64,000 nucleotides of DNA from Pisaster brevispinus (lineage: Eukaryota > Echinodermata > Asteroidea > Forcipulatida > Asteriidae). How positions within the stretch are numbered: position 1 is the stretch's first letter; each line of letters begins with the position of its first letter. The position numbers were made by a program, and so were the translations under genes. The stretch lies in contig JAMKCF010000014.1 in the NCBI GenBank assembly GCA_023634235.1, forward strand, positions 4,911,501-4,975,500, written 5' to 3'. The notes under the pieces are model-generated. The model had not been told where the DNA came from and did no database searches. It saw nothing but the letters and a program-made list of their open reading frames with translations. Of the stretch, positions 23,596-33,487 are shown one piece after another.

Positions 23596-24399
23596 TGTTG
23601 GATCACAAGTGACAGTCAGTTTACCTGTCATGAACGAAATTTGAAAGGTAGAAATGATTAAATTTTGTGTTGTGGTTGTTACCAAGTATCTGTAGTGGAT
23701 AAAGCCATTCAAAAACCGTAGTTTTCGAACTTATGATACTTTAGTGTGAAGCAACACCCAACATTGTGTACTTCAAAATGGTATAGTGTTCCGTATTTTA
23801 CTTGTAAAGCATTATGCCTGCAGTTCAGTGTTCTGTGTAAGTTTTTGTCAGAATTTGGACCATTTTGGATGTATGCCAAAGCGTGATGCAGCCATAGAGT
23901 TATATATAGGAACTAGAGGGCGCACTAGCCTAGTTACGCGGCCCTACAAGGGCATCGGCGGCCATTACGTAAGTAGTAAACAAAAACATGTTTGTGTCTA
24001 GATTATTAGTGCGTGTTGCAACAGAGCAATGGTTAACAATGAGAGGGTTTACTGTGAAATTTATGAATGCCAGTGAAGACTGTTTATACTACTTATAATC
24101 CCCAAAAAAATCTAACATTTTCGAATTACATTATATTCCTTCACTTTGGACAATAAATCATGGCATGTGTGTTCATCCTCTATTGAAACGAATACGATAA
24201 ACCCCACGAAACAACTTTAAAACGGCCGCTCGACCGTTTTTAGACTGCATAGCGTGTATTTAGCAAGCACATCGTGTTCAATGTTCAATGTTGCCCTCGT
24301 ATAAAATGGTGCGCGTGTCTTCTTGCGGTTTCGTCGCGTTTGGCACGTAGCATTACCAGTGCCCCCTCTAGTTTCTATATATAACTCTATGGATGCAGC

Positions 24400-25285
24400 C
24401 CAACTGTAGATCTCAATTATTTCAATTACTAATGGAAGAAACTGAAGGAAAAATACTGAGATTTACGTCATCAGAACAGCGTCTGCCATTCAGGTATTTG
24501 TCCACCCCCTGGACCGTGTCAGTTGTCCACAACAGTTGCACTAACGGCAACCCCCACTCTCTCCCGGGAGTTTGATAATCAACAATTTTGGGTCTACAAG
24601 AAAAACACCAGCATCAGCAGAATTGGGGTGATGCACCACTACCAGGGATCATCACCCTACCTCACCCCCTGCACCTCAGCTTAGTCTGAAATCTTAGACA
24701 ATGTGCCACATCGTAAGCCTATCAAGTTGCTACGATTAGTATTCAAGTTAGTAATCTTCATCAATGCCCAATGTAATCAATGCCCGATGTACAATGGTAA
24801 ACCTATATCCTATACACAAATCAACGTTTGGAAGAAAAGTGAAATAATTTCCCATTTCGAAATTATGCATTTTACCCGAAACATTTATCGAATGGATTAC
24901 TGGAAGGGGTACTTTTCATAGTAAGCACTTTACACGAAAGAGATCAAAGTTCTGAAAGAAGTTGTCATGATGATGCGTTTTGTTGTTCTATTCCTTCAGC
25001 AGAATTTTATAAGATTCAGCAGGACGAGTTCTATTTTAACTAATTTGTACCACTCAAAAGATACCGGTACTGAAGATTACTCAATGAGATTTAGACTCTC
25101 CAAATCAACCATCTATTCCGCTGTCACAGATAAACTTGCAGGACAGTTTACGTTACAAGTTCATATCCGAATTTCATTTTCTCATAAAGAAAGTGTATAC
25201 ACACATGGTGTTACCGCTCACAAACCGGCCTGCACACTTCAATCTAAACGTACTGCGCTCGTTAGAGAGTTGCAAACACTGAATG
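24400..25285. repeat. Type A upstream block, unit 5
   Basis: The fullest match to unit 1: TTCAATTACTAATGGAAGAA (about 24420), GCATCAGCAGAATT (24610), GTGTATACACACATGG (25193). It lies between the lectin promoter-proximal stretch and the CRE-like module, adding about 1.5 kb relative to type B units. No gene recognised inside. Confidence 0.75.
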
Positions 25286-25473
25286 GTGTTGATGACCCCA
25301 TTAAGTCTTTCGATTGCAGAATGGTGGCCCCATAATGAGTAGACTCCGTTCAAAACGCAGACAGATTGATTTGCTGCCGCGCAGTCGTTCGTGGAAAAAC
25401 ATCTCGCAAACTCTTGCGGCCACAAAAAAACAAACTCTATGATATAAAATTCCGGATACGTGCAGCGTAACGA

Positions 25474-25481
25474 TGATGTCA
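25474..25481. promoter_or_regulatory. Degenerate CRE-like site, unit 5
   Basis: TGATGTCA in the conserved context, but displaced to about 1.9 kb upstream of lectin copy 5 by the type A block. Confidence 0.3.
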
Positions 25482-26634
25482 CAAGGAGTATTCAAAAACC
25501 CATTAGTAATAAAATCTATACTTTTATATTGTTTTCTGGTTAAAACTAAAGTAGCAACACTGTTCACTAACAGTCTTAATCTTTATTTCTTAAACAACAC
25601 AAAACGGCTGTTTCATTTCAATGTTTCATACTGTGGTTCTAGGGCAATTTGATCTCTGATGGTATGGAACATTGTAATGAAACATCCGTTTCGGCTTGTT
25701 TTGAATGGTTGCACGGACCTTAGACCTAGTACTTCACTGCAGGATTTAATAACAAATTATGAAAGACAAAGTGTATACATTACCTCTTACTACTTCACAC
25801 TCCTCTTGGATATTCTGCTCAATTCTTTCTGCTGATGATCACTCTTTGAAAGTCTTAGGCAGAGTGGTTGCAAACAGGTTGAAAACTTGGACGGGACGAT
25901 TATATCGACACCGGGTGGGGGATGAAGAGGTCACTGTGTTTGATCTCGGGAGTAGCTAGTTACGTAGCCTAGTCTGGCTCGATTTAAGGGAAATGTATTA
26001 CGTTTTGGTCTGTTCGGATTTTTTAAAAGTTCCTTCCTTGTAAGATTTACTTTGTGTGAGTCAGTCGGCTGCAGTTTACCGCATGAGGGCGTGAGTGAAA
26101 ATTAATAAACTTAACTTACGGAATGAAATGCGATTAGAGGAACTTTTTCCAGTGTCGTTATTATTATTCCATTTGGTCATTGAGACAAGAAAACAACAAA
26201 CAGGCAGTTAAAATAAAAAAAGCAAAAACCTATAATTGTGATGTGAGGTAATTCCCGTTGAAAGCGCCCTCATGCGGTCAAAAACGGTCAATATTACGCT
26301 TGAGCATAAATCCAAATGGTCTTTAAAAGAAGTATAGATATAGGACAACATTTTTAGGCAGAATGCCTTAAAAATATTCAAGCATACTTTTGAAGTAGCA
26401 GCCTACATCGTATAATAACCTTAACCCAGAAATACCATTTCGAAGACTCTAGAAATATAATGAAAATACGCACTTGTTATTTTGTTTTGATGATGTGTAA
26501 ATATTTTATTTTATTCCTTGTCGCTTAAAAAATGTTTTCCACTGAAGTTTTAATCGACTTTTATATTTAAAAAATGCTGTTCTTTTTAAAATTAAGATCA
26601 ACTCTATTGGCATTTTTGATCATTGTTAGAACTT

Positions 26635-26830
26635 ACAAAGCTTATCATTCCTAAGTGTAAGTAATAAACCATAAGTTCTACAGCTCATTATTTCAAAGTT
26701 CCACAACTTTTCGATTCCACAGCTTAATCGTTTTTAAGTTCAACATCAATTGCTTTTTAAGTTCCAACGATTACAATTACTGTTAGTTCCAAAGCTTATT
26801 ATTTCTAAGTTCCACACTTATTTAAACAAA
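26635..26830. repeat. Degenerate TTCCACAGCT repeats, unit 5
   Basis: Imperfect copies of the same 20-25 bp motif, closest to those of unit 1. Confidence 0.65.
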
Positions 26831-27372
26831 ATAACAACAAATATATGAATCCTTGGACAAAAATAATCTTAGGCTGTTCTGGTAAAAACAAAATTAACGT
26901 TTATAATTCGATTATAGGAATGTAATTCAAGGAAATATATAGCGAGCATTACTATGATAAGCAATTCACTTAAAAACGATATCTTCAGAACTTCTTGCTG
27001 TCACCGTCGTTGCATGTTCTGTTTGGCAACAGTAATTAATGATAGCATTGTTGTAAAAACGGGGAGAAAAACGACTTGATTATTTTTACTTTCAACTGTG
27101 TGGAATGAGCGACTGTCGAGGCCTAATTGATGACTTTAGCCAAATCGCCGAAACTGATTTATTTTCCACAATGCAGAAGCAGCCATAGCGGTAGCTGCAT
27201 AGAAATGGTCCGCATTGAGGCGATCACGTTTTAAAGCAATCGCATTCTTTAGCAGTAAAACTTGCTCAAATCTACTCTATGCTCACTTTACAATGCTTTT
27301 TTTATCAAAGCTATGGCAAGCTCGTCTGGCGCAAAGACCTGCCCAAGTAATTTGAAGTTATGCAAACGGCAA

Positions 27373-27858
27373 TTACTTCAGCATCTTGCAAATGTAACTC
27401 CTCTTATAACTGCAAACCTTATCATTCCAACCCGCATAATGTGTGCTATCCTTGCGAATCTCAACGCATCGCTCGTTGTTACTATTTGGTTCTCTGGATT
27501 GCCAGTCTGCGTAATTGTATCTCGAATTATCGGACCATTCGTAATTACCGGGCCAGTGTAACTCGTTCAATCCAATCCAGTAGTAAAAATCTTTATCTGC
27601 CCTAGGAGCTGTCTCCATTAATTGTTTTATGAATGTTTTTTCTCCGTAATTGTGAATAGATACGAGATGAGGCGTCCGTCCCGAGTATGACCGCTGACAG
27701 TTTCCTTCGGCATGATGCCATGTATGTGGACTGCCGAAGAGACGGTAGCAGTAATCTCCGTACGACGTCCAGTAAGCTGGGCATTCACGTGGACACGCTG
27801 ATGTAAAAGCCGCACCAAACGCAACCGAGAACACCAACACAATTGTCAGGGGAGACAT
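27373..27858 (-). CDS. Secreted single-domain C-type lectin, copy 6
   Basis: 161 residues in one exon. Signal peptide about 1-20, then ACPRECPAYW and the lectin domain with YWIGL (93-97), EPN (123-125) and WND (144-146). Seven cysteines, one of them extra at residue 22. GEKTFIKQL links it to copy 4, and the upstream flank is type B with TGACGTCA 465 bp before the ATG. The loop between WIGL and EPN (residues 98-122) differs from every other copy at many positions, while the calcium ligands are unchanged. This is the promoter-side end of the array; no seventh lectin follows in the window. Confidence 0.87.
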   Translation of the reverse strand: MSPLTIVLVFSVAFGAAFTSACPRECPAYWTSYGDYCYRLFGSPHTWHHAEGNCQRSYSGRTPHLVSIHNYGEKTFIKQLMETAPRADKDFYYWIGLNELHWPGNYEWSDNSRYNYADWQSREPNSNNERCVEIRKDSTHYAGWNDKVCSYKRSYICKMLK

Positions 27859-28322
27859 TGTTGAATCACAAGTCACTGTCGGTTTTATTTCCTGTCATGA
27901 ACAAAATTTGAAAGGTAAAGTAAATTAATTTGTCATTGTAAATTAATTTGTACTTGTGACTGTAGTGTAGAATAGAATGCCATAAAAAACAAAGGCTGCA
28001 AAATGTACGCTTTCACAACACTTTTTAAAAAGAGCCCAGTAAACAATATGTATTATATTTTCAATATAAAAATGCGTACTTATTTTAATTGTTTAACATA
28101 TAATTTGATATAGGCTTTCTGTACAGGGATGTTGATGACCCAATTAAGTCTTTCAATAGCAGTGTTGTGGCCCAAAAGTAGTCTCCATTCAAACGCAGCC
28201 AGCCTGATTTTGTGCCACGCAGTCGTTCATGGGAAAGCGTCCCACAAACTTCAATATGAATATTCGCAAACAAATACCCCATTTCATAAAGCCTACTTTT
28301 ATGTAAACGTGTGGTGTAACAA

Positions 28323-28330
28323 TGACGTCA
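28323..28330. promoter_or_regulatory. CRE palindrome TGACGTCA, unit 6
   Basis: Perfect palindrome 465 bp upstream of lectin copy 6, context TAACAATGACGTCACAAGG as in unit 3. Confidence 0.45.
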
Positions 28331-29649
28331 CAAGGAGTATTAAAAAACTCATTAACAATAAAATCTATAACAATTTGATGATACTTTCCGGTTGACACTA
28401 AAGTAGCAACAGTTTTTACTAAAAAATGTAATCTTTCTTTTTTTAGAACACTAGGAAACGGCTGTTTCATTTCAATGTTTCATACTCTATCTGGTTCTAG
28501 GGCAGTATGATCTCTGATGGTATGGAACATTGTAATGAAACATCCGTTTCGGCTTGTTTTGAATAGTTGCACGGAGCTTAGACCTAGTACTTCACTGCAG
28601 GGATTAATATCAAACTATAAAAGACAAAGTGTATACATTACCTCTTACTACTTCACACTTCAATGAAGCTATTGAAAAATCCTCTAGGATATTCTGTTCA
28701 AGTCTTTCTGCTGATGATCACTCTTTGAAAGTCTCAGGCAGAGTGGTTGCAAACGGGTTGAAAACTTGGGCGGGACGATTTCATCGACACTGGATGGGGG
28801 ATGAAGAGGTCACTGTGTTTGATCTCGGGAGTTGCTTTAGTCACGTAGCCTAGTCTGGCTCGATTTAAGGGAAATGTATCACGTTTCGGTCTGTACAGAT
28901 TGTTTTTGAGCCTCCTTCATTGTAAGATTCACTTTGTGTGAGTCAATCAGCCGCTTCCTCGATGTTCAACAGGTTAGAGATTGTGTCCATCGGAGAGTAG
29001 CGGAGTAGTAAAGGCTTTATTGATGACGTATGTCTTAGTTTTAAAAAATTCCAATAGTATAATCGACAAAAACTTGAATCTACAGCAGGCTGATTTTGCA
29101 GTGTTTTTGTCTGCGACAGGGCGTTTATGAACTGACTATATGTGCTGCAAAACAAGTAAAAACGATGAACTGGTTTTTGTTTTCCAATTGTTGCTTTTAT
29201 TGTTGTATAATTTGGCAGTTGATATAAGCGAACAACAAACGGGCAGTCAAAAAAGATAAAATGTAATTAGATGCAAGGTGATTCACCATTAAATGCGCCC
29301 CATGTGGTCACAAAATGCGGTCAATTACGTTGGGCATCAATTTTTAAAAATGGTCTAAATATCAAGAAAAACTCTACGTATAACATAACATATCACTTTG
29401 CATAATGCTTTACAAATATATTACGTAACATTATAATTTGTGAGTAGGCCTACATGTAAAAATTATAACCCTCACCCCAAATGTTTTTTTGAAAATTCTA
29501 GAAATTTATTGGAAATAAGGACACTTGTCATTCCATTTTGATGATGCGTACTAAATAGTTTACTGTTCCATTGCAATTTTAATCAAATTTTAGTTTAAAG
29601 TGTTTTTGGAAGTTAAGACATTCCCTAAGTCTTTCTTGATCATTGTTTG

Positions 29650-29900
29650 AAGTTACAAAGCTTATCATTTCGAAGTTCCAAAGCTCATTATTTCGAAGTT
29701 CCACAGCTTTTTCCTTTTTGAGTTCCATAATCTAATATACTGCAGTTCCAAAGCTAACTTATTGTGAAATTCCACAACTTTCCACATCTCATTATTCCTA
29801 AGTTCCGTGGAGCGCATTGCTTCCAAGTTCCAAAGCTTATTATTTCTGAGTACCACAGCTTATTAATCGTTTTTAATTTTAACATTATTTGCTTTTAAGT
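29650..29900. repeat. Degenerate TTCCACAGCT repeats, unit 6
   Basis: Last recognisable piece of the lectin array on its right side; similarity to the other units ends near 29900. Confidence 0.7.
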
Positions 29901-29930
29901 TCCCACGTATAATACTAGACATTAGGTGTT

Positions 29931-30649
29931 TGTGAACAAACACAAAGCTGTTCCGTTCTGTTGACCTAAAAGTTTTTTTTATCCAAAGGTATGAACTGAT
30001 TCTGTATTTTGTGTTCATGGTGTTATCGTGTTCGAAATGAACGCTTGTTATGTTTAACAAAATCGGGTCTTGTCTTAAATCGGAAGTAAAGGTCAAAGTG
30101 GGGTCATCGTTTTTAATAAAATGTCTCAAGTGTTGCTAGCTACTAGACAACACAAACATTACCGCTTTATGACATGTGGTTCAGGAGATATGATTTGTTA
30201 AAGTTTTGAGCTTCCTGATTGGACTGGAAGTAAAGGTCAAAGTGAGGTCATGATTAAACATAAAATGTCGCAATTGTTGTAAGCTACAATACAACAAAAA
30301 CATTATACATGTACCAATTTATGGTCTCAAGATTGGCTAATTAAATATTCATGCCATTATAAGTAAGTAAACTAAGTTACGCTAATTACATTTAACTATA
30401 ACTTCACGACCTAAGCTTTAATATGGTATACTATCTGACCCTTTTATACTGAGCCAAGTTTAATTTCGGGAGCACACAAAATGCGTGTACAAAACCTATG
30501 GGTTTTTGACAGATGGAAAGAATAATAAGAAAAACAAATACAAATCTTGACGAAAACAATAGCTGTTCCGACTAGCTCTGTGGATTAGAGGAGATTTTGA
30601 ACAATCTGTGCTTTGAGCTTGCGTTGAAAGGCAACTGTGTTCCTGCAAA
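29931..30649. other. Intergenic with an internal direct repeat
   Basis: A segment with GGAAGTAAAGGTCAAAGTG occurs at about 30080 and again at about 30224 with diverged sequence after it (AAAATGTC..A..TGTTG..AGCTAC), a period near 144 bp. No gene seen. Confidence 0.55.
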
Positions 30650-31530
30650 AAGTTACATAAGCGTGGAGTTAGTTCCAGTCGCAAGGCCCAGACCATAATA
30701 CATGTATATACTGTGTTGAAATGCGGCTATTCTATGTTTAGGAAAATGAAATGAAGACGAAGACCTAGTTTGATATTTATGAAAGTTTCTATTAACCTGA
30801 GATGTGCTAACTAGGTGATGAGGAATTTGGTTAGTTGAGTACTTGTACATAACCATACATTGCTGATAAATATTAATACAATTAATACGTAATAAATTAT
30901 ATTGTTTAAACAAGGGTGCATAAGCTCTAAAATGACATTTTTGGCAATAATGCGAATAACTTTCTTCTGCAAGACTTTCATTTCATACAAGTTACTTTTA
31001 GAGGCAACTCCCAGACAATGTTTACGTAAATAGTGAACAATAGAGTGTACGCAAGATCTCATCTGGAAAAACAGATTTGAGCAGGGAGATAATGCCAATT
31101 GATTTAGAAATCTTGTTTACCGATTTCGGCTATGTGAACTTTCCAAGCGAGGCGGCTGTCAATATAAATACCAATAAACTTTGTGAAATCAACTTTGGGA
31201 ATTTCATGATTGGAAATGGTGATTTTAAGATTATGAACATCACAGTTCTTCTTTTTGTTGCAAAAGATCATGTTGGCCTATGTTGCATTTTTGAAGGTTA
31301 AGTGACAGCCGAATCGCCTGAAACCATTCGCAGGCGGTTATTAGCATCATTGAATAAAGAAGGCAGGTCTTTGTTACTGCACAAAACGTTATTGTATGAA
31401 GAATTTGGGCTTTCCAGACAACTTTCTGAGATTCCCCCAAAATCAAAGATTAAAGCTACGGGAGTATCGTTCAAGATTGAGAGTAGCTTCCTCAAGATGG
31501 TCAATCTTTTTGTGAACCTCTTGCAGCGTC
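30650..31530 (-). mobile_element. Decayed non-LTR retrotransposon, reverse transcriptase 3' part
   Basis: On the minus strand, in changing frames, pieces typical of LINE reverse transcriptases appear in the right order: NNVLCSNKDLPSLFNDANNR, then RLSLNLQKCN, then FIGIYIDSRLAWKVHIAEIG, then KVLQKKVIRII with STQL further on. These match the region after the catalytic ADD box up to the C-terminal thumb of jockey/CR1-like elements. Stops and frameshifts separate them, and neither the ADD box nor an endonuclease domain is visible. A dead 3' fragment; the clade is not resolved. Confidence 0.7.
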
Positions 31531-32759
31531 CCCCTTCCCCCCAAAAAGCATGACCCCCCCCCCCCACTGAAAAACCCATTTCCCCTGCTCAGCCACACTT
31601 AAAAGCAATGTCCCCCCCTGTGCCCCAACCAAAAAAGTCAACAACAAATGCTGGAATAAAGTCCAGGATTAACATTTGAACATCATTTTGAGATATTACT
31701 ATTATTCAATTGAAAAACCCAAGACTGTTGGTCTTGTTCAGCTCTGAGTTTACTGGCCTGATGATGAAATCACTGGCCTCGGGGCCCGCGGCCCAGTTTA
31801 AAATTCAAGCCCTGCACATTAAACTGGATCAGTAGCTATTACCATGGTTACTGTTGTTCTAATTTGCATATGCAACGTGAACAATGCAGACAGATCACAC
31901 TGTAGAGGAGAGTCTCCACTTCAAAAATGAATATTCACAAGCCAATATTTTAAGAATAGTAATAAACTGTTGCCCATATAAAGCTATCGGTTAGGTAAAG
32001 CTTTTGTGAACTTTTCACAAAATATTCTAAGAAATAGTAATTGTGGGGTCATTATACGAAATTATCAGTCAGTTTGGAGAACATAATAAGTTATAGGCCC
32101 CCTATTCACATTATTTTTTCCCCAAATTGTTTCGGTGTTTTTTCCAAAAATTGTTTCGGTGTGAAATTCGCTGAGTGCAGACCCCAGTGTCACATGTACT
32201 CAAAGTATAAAAAAAACTTGTTTTTTACTATTAAAATGATTTAATATTGGGTTGCAACACATTATTATTTTTAAATGTACCAAGTGAGTTTCCTGTTTAA
32301 TTTATAATTTGATAAAAAAATATTTGTTGAAAAATAGTAGGCTGACACAGATGCATTTGAAACCTTTTCATAAAATATTTTCCATGGTTGTAACATCCCA
32401 CACTAAACAGGCTCAACTTAGGCCCTATTGTAAACAAGCTACAGTTGTTTGTGATTCATTCATCGGGAAGAAAAGTGTAGCTTCTTTACTGATATAGTTC
32501 ATACAATTATGCAAACGATAATATAAATTAAACAAGTAATTAATCAATAAAATTCCACCCACCAAGCTACGTTCCCTTAAAAATAATTTAAAACACAAGT
32601 GCAAGACAAAAAAAGGAGTGCATCTAGCTTCACGCGGGCCCTTTTCTTGTACACTGGGGCCATAATGTTCGTGTATCATTTTAATGATACAAAACGTACT
32701 TTTTCGTGGCTTCAGATTTCCGAAAAGACACACACGTCGCCTGGGATGCCACGCCTACC
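31531..32759. other. Intergenic, nothing recognised
   Basis: Starts with a C-rich run (31552-31567). A piece with GAGTTTACTGGCC..GATG..AAATCACTGGCC (about 31746-31780) recurs at 36040-36073, so a dispersed repeat is present. No supported gene. Confidence 0.45.
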
Positions 32760-32894
32760 TTAGGCCGTGTCCGAAACGGCGACTTCGGCTACAGCTACAG
32801 CTAGATCAGCGCGTCTGCCAGTGTTGAAGAATAGGCAGACGCGCGCGATCTAGCCGTAGCTGTAGCCGAAGTCACCGTTTCGGACACGGCCTTA
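32760..32894. mobile_element. Harbinger-like MITE
   Basis: Near-perfect inverted repeat: the left end GGCCGTGTCCGAAACGGCGA and the right end TCACCGTTTCGGACACGGCC continue inward through the GACTTCGGCTACAGCTACAG type sequence. Both ends are bordered by TTA, as expected for the 3-bp TTA target duplication of PIF/Harbinger elements. About 129 bp, no coding capacity. Confidence 0.8.
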
Positions 32895-33380
32895 GTCACT
32901 GATGAATGCACATTCATAACGTGTGAGTGAGTCATTTGTTGTACCTGTGCTTTTGACAAAAGGATGTAATTTCGGTTTTGATTGGCCGAAGGTAACAACG
33001 ATTCGTCACCGAAAGGGCGGGGCATAAACAAACGCAATTAAAAAAGGTTAGCCACCAGAGTACGGTGCGCATGCAGTGCTCTTATCAAGTAATAAGCAAC
33101 GGGACTGACTGGGTAAATTAAAATTTTGTTTATTTACTTTTTGAGCTTTCTTGTGTGGTTCACTGGTTGTGTAGATGAAAATTGAAAAAATGCGGGGCCA
33201 CATCTCCGATTTTAAATAGCTGTTATTTTGGTGAGAGTGCAAGTTATACTTTACCAGCCAGGAATTAAAACATCACCGCCATTCTCTGTGCTCTATGGTT
33301 CTAGGTGAAAACATAATTAATACAGACTCTGAATATTTTTTATGATGAGAAACAAGTTTTTATTAATGGCTATCCAAAAT

Positions 33381-33440
33381 CGCGCATGCGTCATCTGCGG
33401 AGGCGGTCATTTCCGAAATTCCGAAAAAACACAAAATGGC
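33381..33440 (+). promoter_or_regulatory. KIAA1328: Likely hinderin core promoter with NRF1- and YY1-type motifs
   Basis: CGCGCATGCG at 33381-33390 fits the NRF1 consensus and lies about 46 bp before the start codon. The start itself is in AAAATGGCGG, a YY1-like motif that often overlaps the initiator of TATA-less housekeeping promoters. No TATA box seen. The site is inferred from motif alone. Confidence 0.45.
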
Positions 33441-33487
33441 GGATGAAATTGACGTGGAGGCGTATGAAATCTACTGGACCATAGATG
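33436..33487 (+). CDS. KIAA1328: Hinderin exon 1
   Basis: MADEIDVEAYEIYWTID, ending in phase 1 before a weak donor GTTGGT. A second possible donor four bases later would create a stop on joining to exon 2, so the first is preferred. Confidence 0.6.

Larger units (their letters stand above)
5755..29930 (-). repeat. Tandem array of six C-type lectin units
   Basis: Lectin reading frames end at 5845, 10017, 14781, 18183, 23107 and 27373, giving spacings of 4.2, 4.8, 3.4, 4.9 and 4.3 kb, all in the same orientation. Non-coding modules recur in fixed order: a 3' flank module (9785-9905, 13885-14005, 22672-22775, 27100-27222), the lectin, its promoter-proximal stretch, a module with GTTGATGACCCC and a CRE-like site, a module with GTGTATACATTACC (11537, 16077, 20718, 25770, 28630), then degenerate TTCCACAGCTCATTATT repeats. 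Units 1, 2 and 5 share an extra block A; units 3, 4 and 6 lack it. Unit 6 fades out near 29900. Confidence 0.9.

Noticed and set aside
11537..28853. A roughly 70-residue open frame (YTLPLTTSHFNEA...) present in several lectin units
   Set aside because: The C-terminal parts are in different frames between copies (VALVT in some, DLGSCFSH in another) and unit 5 has an internal deletion, so the conservation reflects young duplications, not protein constraint.
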